A stretch of DNA of 32,762 bases, taken from positions 1 through 32,762 of the forward strand of contig JAEUUV010000048.1 in assembly GCA_016787285.1 (NCBI GenBank), read 5' to 3'. The DNA comes from Saprospiraceae bacterium. GTDB taxonomy: Bacteria > Bacteroidota > Bacteroidia > Chitinophagales > Saprospiraceae. Shown here one piece after another: positions 31,221 to 32,762 of this stretch; position 1 is the first letter of the stretch; every line of letters starts with the position of its first letter. Both the position numbers and the translations under genes were made by a program. Under the pieces are notes generated by a model. That model made no database searches and was not told where the DNA came from. It saw nothing but the letters and a program-made list of their open reading frames with translations.

Positions 31221-32762
31221 ATGATCACGAAATTTACGCAAAGCATTTCTTTGGGTGCTTCGCAGTTTGTCACCAGGTGGATCGTGGCATTGGCGCTGCC
31301 CTTGCTGGTTGCCCAAACGGCTCAAGCCCAGTTGCCCTATCAGGCTACGGTTTGCAACGATCCTTATGTGCAAGCATTTGGCCAGGCAGGTACCACTTTG
31401 CTGGGCTCGGGCGACGACGTTATTTTCACAAACGTCGCATTGCCTTTTCCTTTCCTTTTTTACGGTACCAATTATACTACGGCCAACATCGGCACGAATG
31501 GTTTTATGTTGCTCAATCCGGGTACCAACCGGGGACTTGGCAACGCCAACCTGCCGACCGCCATCGCCGGCGCCTGTTTGTACCCGTTCTGGGATGACCT
31601 GGACATCAACCCGGCCACTACACCTGGTGCCGGTGTGTACATCCGTACCGACGGTGTGGCGCCCAACCGCATTTTCACCATCGAATGGTACAATGCCGGG
31701 CACTTTGCCGACGTAGCCAACCAGGTGATTACCTTCCAGATTCGGCTCTTCGAAAACGGTAACCGTATTCAATACAAATATTTCGACACGGTATTCGGCG
31801 GCACACAATCCGCATTCGACAACGGCCTGAGTGCAACGGTCGGTCTCGAAGGCCCGCTGCCGGCGCCGCGCCCATTTACACTGGTCGGCTTCAACACGGC
31901 ATCTGTGACCAGCGGCCAGTGCATCGAGTTCGTTCAACCGGCTGCCTGCAACCCGATTGCCGGCCCGACGCTCAACCTAAATACCACAACCGGCCTTTGT
32001 GCATCTAATGCAACCATCACATTGCCGACATTTAACCCTGCCGGCTGCGCTAACGGTACTGCCACAGGACTTCGTTACAGCGTAAACGGAGGTGCATTCA
32101 TAAACCTTACGTTCCCGCTACCGGCATCCATCACGATCAACGGCTTGCCGAAAGGGGCCAATGTGATTTTGTGGCAAACCTATACGATCCCTGCCGGTCT
32201 TATTGCCGGCCAGGCAACTCAGATCGTCAATGTGGTGGACAACGAACCTCCCGGTCTGGTTTGTCCGGCAAATATTATTGTCAACCTGAATCCCGGCGAA
32301 TGCTGCCGGAACATAACCTGGCCGGTACCGGTAGCTACCGACAACTGTCCGTTCCTGATCGGGCCGTTCACCCTGAATACGATCAACTCGGGTGGCAATG
32401 TCAACTCCTCCGGCGGTATGGTATTCTTCAACCTGAACAATACCTCCGGTCAGCCGATCAGCATCACGGCATTTGGCCTGAACATTACGAACGGCACCAA
32501 CGTAAACGTGTACACCAAAGCGGGCACCCACGTAGGCTTCGAAACCAACGCCGGCGCCTGGACTTTGTCCGGCACGCTGAACGCCAACACCGGTCCGTTC
32601 TCCGGTCCGTTCCCTGGCAACGGTACCATCACCCCGGCGCCTGTCAGTTCCGCCGGCGGTGTGATCACGATCCCGCCGGGCCTTTGGGGTATCTGCCTGC
32701 ACCCGACGGGCGCCCAGTCCATCTACACCAATGGTAACGGCGCCAACCAGACCTACACGGAC
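31221..32762 (+). CDS. large secreted protein with HYR domain, 3' end outside window
   Basis: An ATG at 31221 opens a frame with no stop to the last base: 514 codons, incomplete. A signal peptide ends AQTAQA, before Gln37. Residues about 40-240 resemble nidogen-like or related beta domains (LPFPFLFYGTNY, IGTNGFMLL, CLYPFWDDLDINP, FTIEWYNAGHF). A HYR-type immunoglobulin-like domain follows at about 340-380 (PPGLVCPANIIVNLNPGEC and ATDNCP). The remaining part is Gly/Asn/Thr-rich. Proteins of this make-up in Bacteroidota are usually cell-surface or type IX-secreted adhesins or structural proteins with a C-terminal sorting domain, which would be beyond the window. Start context ATTCTCATGA is like that of its neighbours. 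Confidence 0.9.
   Translation, partial: MITKFTQSISLGASQFVTRWIVALALPLLVAQTAQAQLPYQATVCNDPYVQAFGQAGTTLLGSGDDVIFTNVALPFPFLFYGTNYTTANIGTNGFMLLNPGTNRGLGNANLPTAIAGACLYPFWDDLDINPATTPGAGVYIRTDGVAPNRIFTIEWYNAGHFADVANQVITFQIRLFENGNRIQYKYFDTVFGGTQSAFDNGLSATVGLEGPLPAPRPFTLVGFNTASVTSGQCIEFVQPAACNPIAGPTLNLNTTTGLCASNATITLPTFNPAGCANGTATGLRYSVNGGAFINLTFPLPASITINGLPKGANVILWQTYTIPAGLIAGQATQIVNVVDNEPPGLVCPANIIVNLNPGECCRNITWPVPVATDNCPFLIGPFTLNTINSGGNVNSSGGMVFFNLNNTSGQPISITAFGLNITNGTNVNVYTKAGTHVGFETNAGAWTLSGTLNANTGPFSGPFPGNGTITPAPVSSAGGVITIPPGLWGICLHPTGAQSIYTNGNGANQTYTD

Noticed and set aside
1-32762. tRNA or rRNA genes
   Set aside because: I looked through the spacers for cloverleaf arms, CCA ends and rRNA-like stretches and saw none; most spacers are too short.

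Overview
The window looks like a chromosome segment of a Bacteroidota bacterium, most likely from the Saprospiria/Chitinophagia side of the phylum. The reasons are: start codons preceded by A-rich rather than Shine-Dalgarno leaders; promoter boxes of the phylum type TAnnTTTG (rpsJ, rplP, tetR-like gene, hybrid kinase); a one-piece hybrid sensor kinase/AraC regulator; a DUF5686-type outer-membrane protein; HYR-domain secreted proteins; and a zinc-ligand-poor L36. The placement below phylum level is inference.

Layout: 1-2284 carries an orthodox two-component pair (RprX/RprY-like). 2285-2487 is a repeat-only spacer. 2488-3690 (minus) is an unknown lipoprotein and 3840-4664 is murQ (muropeptide recycling), whose last codons lie inside an inverted repeat. 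4931-21293 is one co-directional block of 30 genes: S10, spc and alpha operons run together, from rpsJ to rplQ, including secY, map, infA and rpoA, closed by a strong terminator. Two genes too short for ordinary ORF calling (rpmD, rpmJ) are present. 21393-29539 is all minus strand: alpha-carbonic anhydrase lipoprotein, secreted bulb-type lectin, hybrid sensor kinase, lectin lipoprotein, DUF5686 protein. 29705-30325 (minus) is a TetR-type repressor. 30749-32762 (plus) has a small secreted protein and the first 514 residues of a large HYR-domain secreted protein that runs off the window.

The most unusual feature is the non-coding sequence. Short A/C/T-rich tandem repeats sit immediately 5' of several ribosomal start codons (7-mer, 14-mer and 8-mer families), and complementary TTTTGAG repeats sit just after the upstream stop codons, so several intercistronic gaps in the ribosomal operon can fold into long hairpins. 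Four other inverted-repeat families occupy other spacers, two of them overlapping the 3' ends of genes, and a further repeat-like stretch appears to have entered a receiver domain in frame. A second lead is the cell-surface cluster in which two B-lectin proteins flank a TPR-type hybrid sensor kinase.
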